Assembly (NCBI RefSeq): GCF_012844305.1
Contig: NZ_JABANE010000018.1
Location: 1 to 64,000 of the forward strand
DNA length: 64,000 nucleotides
DNA from: Flammeovirga aprica JL-4
GTDB lineage: Bacteria > Bacteroidota > Bacteroidia > Cytophagales > Flammeovirgaceae
Direction: 5' to 3'
Shown: positions 34,609 through 42,374 of the stretch, piece by piece
Layout: each line of letters begins with the position of its first letter
Position numbering within the stretch: the first letter of the stretch is position 1
Notes under the pieces: model-generated
Databases searched by the model: none
What the model saw: the letters and a program-made list of their open reading frames with translations, nothing else
Told to the model about the DNA's origin: nothing
Made by a program: the position numbers and the translations under genes

Positions 34609-35409
34609 ATGGATCATCAATATCCCCAAAGGATTGTTTGTCTGACGGATGAAGTGACTGAGTGGCTTTATTTGTTGGGAGCACAAGACAGAATAGTGGG
34701 AATTTCAGCTTTTGCCGATCGCCCTGCTGAAGCCAAAAAAGAGAAACCAATGGTTTGCGGTTTTACAGGAGCAAACTTCAAAAAGATATTAGCCACTGAA
34801 CCTGATTTGGTGATTGGGTTTTCTGACCTGCAAGCTGATATTGCTTCTAGACTGATAAAAGAAGGTATCCCAACATTGATTACAAATCAGCGTTCTATCA
34901 CCGAAATCATCAATACACTAATGATGATTGCAAGAATGATTGGGGCAGAGGAGAAAGGGAAGGAGTTGATCGAAAAAATGTACGCAAATATTGAAGAGGC
35001 AAAGCAATTTTCTAAGACCCTAGAGTTGAAACCTAAAATTTATTTTGAAGAATGGGACGACCCAATTATTACGGGTATTCAGTGGGTTTCTGAAATCATT
35101 ACCCTTTGCGGTGGTGAAGATGTATTTATAGAGCATGCCAAAGAACAAGGGGCTCAAGGAAGAGTTTTAGCAAGTTTTGGTCCTGTGGTGAAGAAAAACC
35201 CTGATATTGGATTATTCTGCTGGTGTGGTAAAAAGTTTGATAAAGAAGCTGTTTTGAATCGTACTGATATTCAATCCGTGAATTTTTATAAAAACAATGA
35301 AATACACGAGGTAGACCCAATTTTTATGTTGCAACCTGGACCTGCCACTATTATGGAAGGAATTCCTTATTTAATGAATATTATTAGGAATTGGAGTCTT
35401 AAAAACTAA
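34609..35409 (+). CDS. BtuF-like periplasmic-binding-fold protein without signal peptide
   Basis: A 266-residue protein of the iron/cobalamin substrate-binding fold (PF01497 type): RIVCLTDEVTEWLYLLGAQD at the start, EPDLVIGFSDLQ, then the long helix and the second lobe. It begins directly at the fold with no export signal, so it is probably cytoplasmic. Signal-less homologues of this kind are known but uncharacterised. It has 17 bases between it and the phosphatase gene, so the two may be an operon. The ligand may be a corrinoid or metal complex; this is uncertain. Confidence 0.78.
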   Translation: MDHQYPQRIVCLTDEVTEWLYLLGAQDRIVGISAFADRPAEAKKEKPMVCGFTGANFKKILATEPDLVIGFSDLQADIASRLIKEGIPTLITNQRSITEIINTLMMIARMIGAEEKGKELIEKMYANIEEAKQFSKTLELKPKIYFEEWDDPIITGIQWVSEIITLCGGEDVFIEHAKEQGAQGRVLASFGPVVKKNPDIGLFCWCGKKFDKEAVLNRTDIQSVNFYKNNEIHEVDPIFMLQPGPATIMEGIPYLMNIIRNWSLKN

Positions 35410-35420
35410 TATATAATAGG

Positions 35421-35456
35421 TAAATTTGTAGGAGTACTTAAGTACAAATTCAAAAT
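35421..35456. repeat. Intergenic palindrome sharing an arm with the hairpin at 4821
   Basis: aatttgta and tacaaatt flank the perfect palindrome gtacttaagtac. The right side, aagtacaaattcaaaa, is the same 16-mer as the left arm of the hairpin at 4821-4867. Confidence 0.45.
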
Positions 35457-35616
35457 TATTTCGTACTATTTGATAGATTTATTTTGATATGATCACTCAA
35501 GGAAAGCGTTTGAATAAAAAGATTATTAAAACGTTTTTCTGAAATAAATTTCACTAAAAATAATGATGAAATAGTTCTAATTTTATGAAGTACAAAGGAA
35601 AAAACGAAAATTATAT

Positions 35617-36396
35617 ATGAGCACTTTCCCACAGCAAGATCCATCTATCTTAAACGATAAAGACCCTGAATTATTAAGAATACACTCTATTGAAACATTT
35701 GGTACGCACGACGGTCCCGGTATCCGATTTATTGTCTTTGTTCAAGGGTGCCAATTCAGATGTCTGTACTGCCACAACCCTGATACATTTGATGTAAAAG
35801 GAGGAAAGCATATACAATTGGATGAAATTGAGAAAAGAGTCTTAAGACAGCGTCCTTACTTTGGTGATGAAGGTGGAATCACTATTTCAGGTGGAGAACC
35901 TTTATTGCATCGAAAAAAACTAATTACACTTTTCAAAAGACTAAAAGAACAGGGTATTCACACTTGCTTGGATTCCAACGGACGTTTGGTGAATAAGGAA
36001 GTAGAAGAACTTTTGGAGTATACTGATTTGTTGATGCTAGATGTAAAACACATTAATGACGATTGGCACCACAAATTGACTACGGTTTCCAATTCGGCTA
36101 CATTAAAACTAGCTGAAATGAGAGAAAAACAAGGAAAGCCAATGTGGATCCGTTATGTTCTTGTACCAGGTTGGTCAGATCAAGAAGAGTATCTTCATGA
36201 ATTAGGTCAATTTTTCAAAGACTATAAAACCATTGAGAAAATTGAAATTCAGCCTTATCATAAATTAGGAGTTCACAAATGGGAAGCTATGGGCTTGAAA
36301 TATGATTTAGAAGGCGTTAATCCTCCAACAGCTGAGGAAATAGAAAAAGCAAAGAATATCTTTGCTCAATACTTTAAAGAAGTGCACGTCAACTAG
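35617..36396 (+). CDS. pflA: Pyruvate formate-lyase activating enzyme
   Basis: A 259-residue radical-SAM enzyme. The cluster-binding motif CQFRCLYC gives Cys45, Cys49 and Cys52; the SAM motif GGEPLLH follows, and DVKH and the ending TIEKIEIQPYHKLG are typical of PflA. It installs the glycyl radical on pyruvate formate-lyase under anaerobic conditions. No formate-lyase gene is adjacent within the window, whereas pflB is commonly next to it. It starts at the ATG at 35617 and ends 3 bases from the converging Nudix gene. Confidence 0.92.
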   Translation: MSTFPQQDPSILNDKDPELLRIHSIETFGTHDGPGIRFIVFVQGCQFRCLYCHNPDTFDVKGGKHIQLDEIEKRVLRQRPYFGDEGGITISGGEPLLHRKKLITLFKRLKEQGIHTCLDSNGRLVNKEVEELLEYTDLLMLDVKHINDDWHHKLTTVSNSATLKLAEMREKQGKPMWIRYVLVPGWSDQEEYLHELGQFFKDYKTIEKIEIQPYHKLGVHKWEAMGLKYDLEGVNPPTAEEIEKAKNIFAQYFKEVHVN

Positions 36397-36399
36397 AAA

Positions 36400-36918
36400 T
36401 TAGCTGACTGAATCAATATATTTAGATACAATGGCTTTGATGGATGTTAATCCGATGGCTGTTGTATCTATTTTTTTTGGGGAGAGAAATACAATACTGC
36501 TTACGTCATCATTCGCTTGAAGTGGAGTGAAGTCCTCAATTTCTGCTTTGAAAACCATATCTAAAGTATAGTAATCGATCTCTTTGTAAGTATAAGTATT
36601 TGGAAAACTACAAAAATACTCCAACGATGTAATATCAAGATTTAATTCCTCTTTGATTTCCCTTGTCGCTGCATTTTCTACGGTTTCATTGATATCCACA
36701 AATCCACCCGGCAGATCATAAGTACCTTTAAAAGGATCGAACTTCCTTACCGTCAACAATAATTCCCCTTTAGCATTGGTAATCAACACAGCAACTGCCG
36801 CTGAAGCATTGATATAAAAGTCAAAACCACATTCAGAACAAACAAAATGCTTTGTATCAAACTTAATAGCTGTACTCTGGCATTTCGGACAAGATTTAAA
36901 ATGCTCTTTTATGTGCAT
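36400..36918 (-). CDS. Nudix hydrolase with N-terminal zinc ribbon
   Basis: The product is 172 residues from the ATG at 36918, whose A is the last base of the upstream stop codon (TAATG overlap). A four-cysteine ribbon (Cys10, Cys13, Cys27, Cys30) precedes the Nudix domain. The Nudix box is visible from GGFVDINETVENAATREIKE on, with EEL following. It resembles zinc-ribbon NADH-pyrophosphatase-like Nudix proteins and should hydrolyse a nucleoside diphosphate derivative. It is the last gene of a minus-strand run. Confidence 0.88.
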   Translation of the reverse strand: MHIKEHFKSCPKCQSTAIKFDTKHFVCSECGFDFYINASAAVAVLITNAKGELLLTVRKFDPFKGTYDLPGGFVDINETVENAATREIKEELNLDITSLEYFCSFPNTYTYKEIDYYTLDMVFKAEIEDFTPLQANDDVSSIVFLSPKKIDTTAIGLTSIKAIVSKYIDSVS

Positions 36919-38009
36919 TACATTACTAATTTTAAGGTTCTTAGAATGGCAATACCAATAGTGATCCCCAAGAATAAAAAGGCAAAGGCTACCCAACCTG
37001 GACTTGCAAGGATTGTAAAGAGTATTTGAGTATTTTCTCTTTCCATTGCAATTTGATTCTCCGCCTCTTGAAGGTTAGGAAGTTCTACATCAGTCAAATG
37101 ATTGGAAAGCTGTTCCAAGATTCCATTTTTTATTGCTCCTTCCAGGCCGTATATGATAATACTTTTATCATATTGACGGGCCATAGTGATGTATTTACAA
37201 GTTTCATCCCAATTTAAAACCCTTTTATTTTCTTCATTGCTTAAAGGTTTGGTTGCATTTGCAGAACCCAATAGTAATGTTGAAAAACCTGATTGATATT
37301 CTTTCAGCTGTGCTAATGTTAGGGATGAATTAGGTTCGTAGGAATTAAAAATAGAAAGTACTTCCTGATCGTTCAATATATTGAAAGTACCAGTAATTTG
37401 CTTCCAAGTTTCTACATTTACCTCACGGCTATCCACCTGATAAGGAGAAATTACACTTACCAATTTTAAGTTCTCAGCTTTTGATAACGCTCTTAGTCTT
37501 GCATAATTTAAATCACCATGCTCTTGAACAGACCCACTGATCAATCTTTTCAAAATCACTTTACTCACTGATAATGGACCATTGTCAATAATCCTAGCAT
37601 CCGTACTATAAGGAGCAAGGCTCAATGTAAGTGATTTCCATGGTAATTGATTGGAAAGGGTCCAAGCTCTAAACTTTTCATATCGTTTCAGTACTGCCGT
37701 TCCATTGTGAGCATTAGGCCAATAGTGTTCTCCTTTTGACAATAATAACCAAGCATGACAATCAATACCATTATCTTGAAAGATCTTCAAAGCCTCAACT
37801 CTTTCATCGGAGAAATCTGTCAAGCCTATATAAATATCAGCTCCTAGCTCTTTTAATTTGTGGATATTGGTAGAATCTTTAGCCAACTCCAATAGTTTAA
37901 ACCCTTGAATTTCGGTCATAAAATCAATTTGTATTGATTTTTCTGCAGAAGCGAAATTAAAGAACAGACTAAAAAAATAAAGTAGGACTGTAAGTTTGAT
38001 TTTTTGCAT
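36918..38009 (-). CDS. Unknown exported protein with C-terminal membrane anchor
   Basis: A 363-residue protein with a signal peptide (to about FASA) and one C-terminal membrane helix (about 330-358) followed by a short basic tail. The region between looks like an alternating beta/alpha fold, possibly a TIM barrel with glycosidase-like features (WLLLSKGEHYWP, IIIYGLEGAI), exposed to the periplasm. I recognise no family. Translation is coupled to the Nudix gene, and it is 51 bases downstream of the small exported protein gene. Confidence 0.75.
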   Translation of the reverse strand: MQKIKLTVLLYFFSLFFNFASAEKSIQIDFMTEIQGFKLLELAKDSTNIHKLKELGADIYIGLTDFSDERVEALKIFQDNGIDCHAWLLLSKGEHYWPNAHNGTAVLKRYEKFRAWTLSNQLPWKSLTLSLAPYSTDARIIDNGPLSVSKVILKRLISGSVQEHGDLNYARLRALSKAENLKLVSVISPYQVDSREVNVETWKQITGTFNILNDQEVLSIFNSYEPNSSLTLAQLKEYQSGFSTLLLGSANATKPLSNEENKRVLNWDETCKYITMARQYDKSIIIYGLEGAIKNGILEQLSNHLTDVELPNLQEAENQIAMERENTQILFTILASPGWVAFAFLFLGITIGIAILRTLKLVM

Positions 38010-38060
38010 AAGGGATCTAAAAAAAATTCAACATCAACTTACTAATGTTTTCACTAATGA

Positions 38061-38552
38061 TCAAGGTAATTTTCGAATAGTTACATCCAATACCTGTGCT
38101 TGACTATTTTTACCTAGCTTATAATTTTTCCAGAAGAAAGGACGCATAGCCAATGCCAATGCATAAAAAGCGGCGCCTTGAATGAAATGTTGTCTTTGAT
38201 CATATTGTGCATTTCCAACCACAGGATGTACTGCACTAGAAACCATAAAACCAGTACCAATTAATACAAATCCGCCAAACAAAACTCTTGGGTAGGTTCT
38301 TGCAAATTTAATGGTCTCTACTTCTGACAAAGGAATTTCTGTACCTGATTTATAAAGTATAAATGAAGAATCTTTCAATGCATAAAGTTCATCCTTATAA
38401 ACGGCTTTCTCGCCTTTCATTTTAAAGATGATTTGATCCCCTTCATATATTTTTTTACGGTGACGCCCATAATTGTCTATTGCCAGAAACTTTTGAGCAA
38501 AAAGTGGGGCAGTCACTAAGAATAAGAAAAATAGAAGTATTGTCTTTTTCAT
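38061..38552 (-). CDS. Small exported protein next to Porin_10
   Basis: A 163-residue protein with a signal peptide (LFAQ then KFLAID). The first half is a short beta domain (KIYEGDQIIFKMKG...), and two hydrophobic segments follow at about 90-108 and 122-138. I recognise no named family, although such proteins often accompany outer-membrane genes in Cytophagales. It starts 16 bases after the porin gene, so the two are cotranscribed. Function unknown; an envelope role is likely from context. Confidence 0.75.
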   Translation of the reverse strand: MKKTILLFFLFLVTAPLFAQKFLAIDNYGRHRKKIYEGDQIIFKMKGEKAVYKDELYALKDSSFILYKSGTEIPLSEVETIKFARTYPRVLFGGFVLIGTGFMVSSAVHPVVGNAQYDQRQHFIQGAAFYALALAMRPFFWKNYKLGKNSQAQVLDVTIRKLP

Positions 38553-38568
38553 GATTTGTTATTTAGGT

Positions 38569-40680
38569 TTATTCGAACATCAACCATCTTACACCATATG
38601 AGATTCCAAACCCTGGACCCATATAACCCGGCGCAGCCCAATAGCCACTCGCTTGATTGACAAGGTTAAAAATATCAGCAACTCTTAGAAAAGCCATCGC
38701 TCTTCTCATCTTGAAGTTTACAAATAGATCTACATTTATATATCCTTCTGTTTTGTAATCGTTTTGCAAATGATACTGCTGAGTGACGGGATTATAGGCC
38801 ATGCCATAAAAAGAAGAAATATACCTTGTGTCAAATCCTGTATATAAACTGACCATGCCATCACGGAATTCTTTGAAATAAGAAATCTCATATGTTGCAA
38901 AAATCTCAGGAGTTGGCATCACATTTTGATGTGTATTTTGAGTATAAACCACTTCGGCTATTTGCTGTAAAACGCCTAATCTTAGTTTGAATCGCGTACC
39001 GTATCTTGAATAAGTGATGGCTTCATCATGTTGCTGTGGTCTAGCAAATCTATCGTAATAAATATAATTGTTGATATTATTTATTTCTCCAAAAACTTCC
39101 ACATTACCTCTTTCTCCCAAAGGAAGCTGAGGAGCAATATAAATTTGTTGTTTGGCAATAGGGTCTTTCTTCTCATTCCATGACATAAATACAGTCGTAA
39201 AATGTTGAGCCATCATAGGTGCCAACGTCTGTTCTAAGGTAAAACTGCCCTTCAAATATTTGGCGTCCACTTTAGCACTAATGTTATAAGCATTCGCTTT
39301 CAACATTTCAAACTCTGCATGTCCAGTTACTGCACCTAATTTTTTCGGCAATAAAAACTCTACATCACCACCTACAAAAAGTTGGTTATCTACAGGAACT
39401 GGCAAGTAATCTTCTGCAGTTCGCTGTTGATATTTATAATATCGGTAACGTAGAAAACCAGACCAGAACGTAGGCCCCAGTCTACTTTTTACACCGAGTT
39501 TATTGTCAATATATTCTTGCTTCAAACTGACATACGGTTGATCTCCATATTCGTAGTCAGTTACAATTGGCAGGTTTGCATCAGGATCACTCAAAACAGA
39601 ATCCGGTAGTAAACGAAGGTTAGCTACTGTATAATCATTGTAGAGATCATAATAGTCCTTGTTTTGTGAAAGAGTTCCGGTAGTATTACTGTATTGATAC
39701 CTGTAATGATCTCGAGAGAACTCATGAAATACCTGAAGTTTAGCAGTATCTACTAAAGCATATTGATGATAAAGATGATAATTGTAATTCCATTTAAAAG
39801 AAGAAGCTCCTTCAAAAAAGTAATTGGTCAATTGTCCTCTGCCAAATCGGAAGAGATCTTCAAGGGAAGTGTCTTCGTTGACCAATTCAGGTACTTTCAA
39901 ACCTCCAGTTTCAGTTCCTTCATGAAAATACTGATAGTAACTTGCTAGAAGTTTATACTTATTATTCTCACTTTCATATCTTGTATTCAAGCCAAAGCCT
40001 GTATGTTGTTGTGCATTGTAAGAATTACTCACCTTATCCCTACCAATAATATAGGGTTCGCTATAACGCTGGAATAACATTCCCACTGACCAGTAGGGGT
40101 TAATGTTGTTGGATATTTTACCACCTACTTTACCTCTGTTATCCTGTCCAACTACACCATTGAAATCCGTCACAGGAACATAAGAATTATAATATTCCCA
40201 ATCACTAATATCTTGAGCATAAAGATCAAAACCTGTTATACCAACTGTCTGATTAAGGTTGTTGGTTGGCCCTTCCCAGTAACTTCTTAAAGGAGAACCG
40301 TTATTGCCTAAAGTCTGATATCTGTAGCCATTTTGCCCGTGAACATCATATCTGTGCAGGTGCAGGTAAGAAGAGTCCATAATATGCTCTTCAAAGTGGA
40401 TTTTATACCAATCATCCTGCTTAATATACCAAGTAGTCTGAGGACCCTTCAGCCAAGAACTGTCTTGCTCCAATACCACACCTTCCTTATTAGGTTCTTG
40501 TTTGGCATTTTCTTCTTTTTCTTCCTCTTGTGCTAAAGCGTAATTAGAAATACTAAGAAAAGATAATATTATAAATAAAAGTTTTTTCAAGATAGATTTA
40601 GATCGTAGATAAAATAATCGTGTTACTTTTCTAAGTTCATCAAAGTTAAATCTAATTCGGGATTTACGATAATGTTTCAT
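38569..40680 (-). CDS. Putative porin (Porin_10 family)
   Basis: A 703-residue outer-membrane barrel typical of the Bacteroidota Porin_10 family: an early DSSWLKGP...WYIKQDDW block, then HRYDVHGQNGYRYQTLGNNGS and RSYWEGPTN, many amphipathic strands, and a C-terminal glycine-rich aromatic strand. The hydrophobic signal core (LLFIILSFLSIS, cleavage after YALA) is preceded by about 33 basic residues, so the ATG at 40680 gives an overlong signal; a later non-ATG start cannot be excluded. It lies inside a run of minus-strand genes. Confidence 0.88.
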   Translation of the reverse strand: MKHYRKSRIRFNFDELRKVTRLFYLRSKSILKKLLFIILSFLSISNYALAQEEEKEENAKQEPNKEGVVLEQDSSWLKGPQTTWYIKQDDWYKIHFEEHIMDSSYLHLHRYDVHGQNGYRYQTLGNNGSPLRSYWEGPTNNLNQTVGITGFDLYAQDISDWEYYNSYVPVTDFNGVVGQDNRGKVGGKISNNINPYWSVGMLFQRYSEPYIIGRDKVSNSYNAQQHTGFGLNTRYESENNKYKLLASYYQYFHEGTETGGLKVPELVNEDTSLEDLFRFGRGQLTNYFFEGASSFKWNYNYHLYHQYALVDTAKLQVFHEFSRDHYRYQYSNTTGTLSQNKDYYDLYNDYTVANLRLLPDSVLSDPDANLPIVTDYEYGDQPYVSLKQEYIDNKLGVKSRLGPTFWSGFLRYRYYKYQQRTAEDYLPVPVDNQLFVGGDVEFLLPKKLGAVTGHAEFEMLKANAYNISAKVDAKYLKGSFTLEQTLAPMMAQHFTTVFMSWNEKKDPIAKQQIYIAPQLPLGERGNVEVFGEINNINNYIYYDRFARPQQHDEAITYSRYGTRFKLRLGVLQQIAEVVYTQNTHQNVMPTPEIFATYEISYFKEFRDGMVSLYTGFDTRYISSFYGMAYNPVTQQYHLQNDYKTEGYINVDLFVNFKMRRAMAFLRVADIFNLVNQASGYWAAPGYMGPGFGISYGVRWLMFE

Positions 40681-40711
40681 TAAAAAAGATAAAATAGACT
40701 ATGAAAAATGA

Positions 40712-41170
40712 TTATTTCAACCATTCATACATATCATAATGCTCTTTGGTCATTCCCATGGCTCTATATGTTTTTTGGGCTCTATCATTATTCTTTTCAA
40801 CATAAAGTCTTAGTCCCATTAATTCATCAGATGATTCAACTTCATTTTTTACAAATTCATACATGGCCTTAAAGATCCCTTTACGCCTATATTCTTCAAT
40901 CACAAATAAGGAATGAATCCAAATTACATTCCCGCATCGCCAATCAGACCACTCATATAAGTTAAGCATAGAAGCAATACATTGGCCATTGTCTTCTACT
41001 ATGACATACCTTCCGAGGTTTTGGTTGTCAAAGATGTGCTGAACTCCTTTTTTTACTGTCTCAAAATTCAGTTCTAAATCTTCTGTTTCCATGGCCATTT
41101 TCACTTGAAAACGGGCAATGGTATCAATCAAACTTCTATCTTCAGCGATCTTAATAGTATAATCAGACAT
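40712..41170 (-). CDS. GNAT-family N-acetyltransferase
   Basis: A 152-residue acetyltransferase with the acetyl-CoA loop EEYRRKGIFKAM following the strand WIHSLFVI, and the usual NDRAQKTYRAMGMT near the C-terminus. The acceptor is unknown. Its first eight bases overlap the end of the yihY-like gene, so it is translationally coupled to it. The porin gene follows after 31 bases. Confidence 0.88.
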   Translation of the reverse strand: MSDYTIKIAEDRSLIDTIARFQVKMAMETEDLELNFETVKKGVQHIFDNQNLGRYVIVEDNGQCIASMLNLYEWSDWRCGNVIWIHSLFVIEEYRRKGIFKAMYEFVKNEVESSDELMGLRLYVEKNNDRAQKTYRAMGMTKEHYDMYEWLK

Positions 41171-41957
41171 TGTTTTTTATTTCTTTTTGTTGTCGAATTC
41201 CATGCCCGTACTTATGGGCATAGGCATAGGTGAATTCCGCTCCGTAAAACATCACTTGAACTGAATAAAACGTCCAAGCCATTACAATAATAATCGGTGA
41301 ACCTGCTCCCCATGTGGAGGCCGTAACCATATGTGCCAGATAATAACGTATACCGTATTGCCCTAACTGAAATAGAATGGTAGTCACCAATCCACCTACA
41401 AATGCATCTTTTAACTTGATGTTCACATCTGGAATAAACTTGAAGATTCCAGAGAAAAGTGTGAACGACATGATCATGGTAGATAAAAAACGTATGATGG
41501 ATATAAGTTGTATCGCCGCCAATGGCAACCATTCTTTTAAATAAGAAGAGGCAAAACTAATTAATGTATCAATGGCAATTAGTATCAGAAAGATCATCCC
41601 TAAACCTAATACCATACAGAAAGCAATCAAGCGATCCATGACTAACTCTTTGATTTTGGCGTGGCTCTGAGGTACTTTCCAGAATTTATTCAAAGCGATT
41701 TTGAGGGTATGAAAAGAAAGGGTAGAGGTGAAAATAAGGGTGCCTATACTGATCAATGTTGAGATTGTATTGTCTATTTTCAAGGCAGTAAGGCTATTGA
41801 TCATAGACTCTAAATGCCGTGCTACTACATCACCGGCAATCATCTCCAATTCCTCAATCATATCTTCCTTGAGCTGATTTTCATCAAAAAATAAACTCAA
41901 TCCAGAAAACATCAAGTTAAGTGCTGCAGGTAAAGAGATAATGGTATAATAGGCCAA
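41163..41957 (-). CDS. YihY/virulence factor BrkB family membrane protein (start uncertain)
   Basis: 264 residues from a TTG at 41957, with about six membrane helices and the family's central features (WKVPQ near residue 92, and AFVGGLVTTILFQLGQ). The frame remains open upstream to 42083 and reads as the expected family N-terminus (WRKISEIFDL, then DHAYIYGASLAYYT), but it has no ATG, GTG or TTG there. Translation may begin at an ATT, ATC or CTG codon, or the gene may have lost its start. Function of the family is unclear; it is not ribonuclease BN, as once annotated. Confidence 0.8.
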   Translation of the reverse strand: MAYYTIISLPAALNLMFSGLSLFFDENQLKEDMIEELEMIAGDVVARHLESMINSLTALKIDNTISTLISIGTLIFTSTLSFHTLKIALNKFWKVPQSHAKIKELVMDRLIAFCMVLGLGMIFLILIAIDTLISFASSYLKEWLPLAAIQLISIIRFLSTMIMSFTLFSGIFKFIPDVNIKLKDAFVGGLVTTILFQLGQYGIRYYLAHMVTASTWGAGSPIIIVMAWTFYSVQVMFYGAEFTYAYAHKYGHGIRQQKEIKNNV

Positions 41958-42083
41958 AGAAGCTCCATAGATATAGGCGTGATCTAAATTGAACTCTTCC
42001 CAAGCTTCACTAATCAGGTCAAAGATTTCACTTATTTTCCTCCATAAGAAGCTTTTTCGTATTATGTTAATGTATTTTTTGAT

Positions 42084-42374
42084 ACCCTATAATTTAAAAA
42101 GTGAAAAATTCTAGTTTCAATTTATTTGATTGAAAATGTTTTTTTTCCAATAAAAAGTATTTAAATCAACGTAAAAATACAATTCTTGATTAAATTAGCA
42201 TATAAGTTAATGTATTTTTATAGTAGAGCTTGTTCTAATCCCCTTTTTTGGAGATAAATGCATAATTGCATAGCTTTCATACATGCATTTTTTGTTACTT
42301 GAAAAGCGGTATTTTCAACAACTTTACCTTAGCCTTGTCTGCTTTTTTTGACTCAAACGGGAAAATTTACTCTT
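42084..42374. other. Intergenic region between yihY-like and WD40-caspase genes
   Basis: AT-rich divergent region. I find no gene and no clear TAnnTTTG element. Confidence 0.4.

Noticed and set aside
41212..41532. A 106-codon minus-strand frame inside the yihY-like gene
   Set aside because: An out-of-frame shadow of a conserved membrane protein gene.
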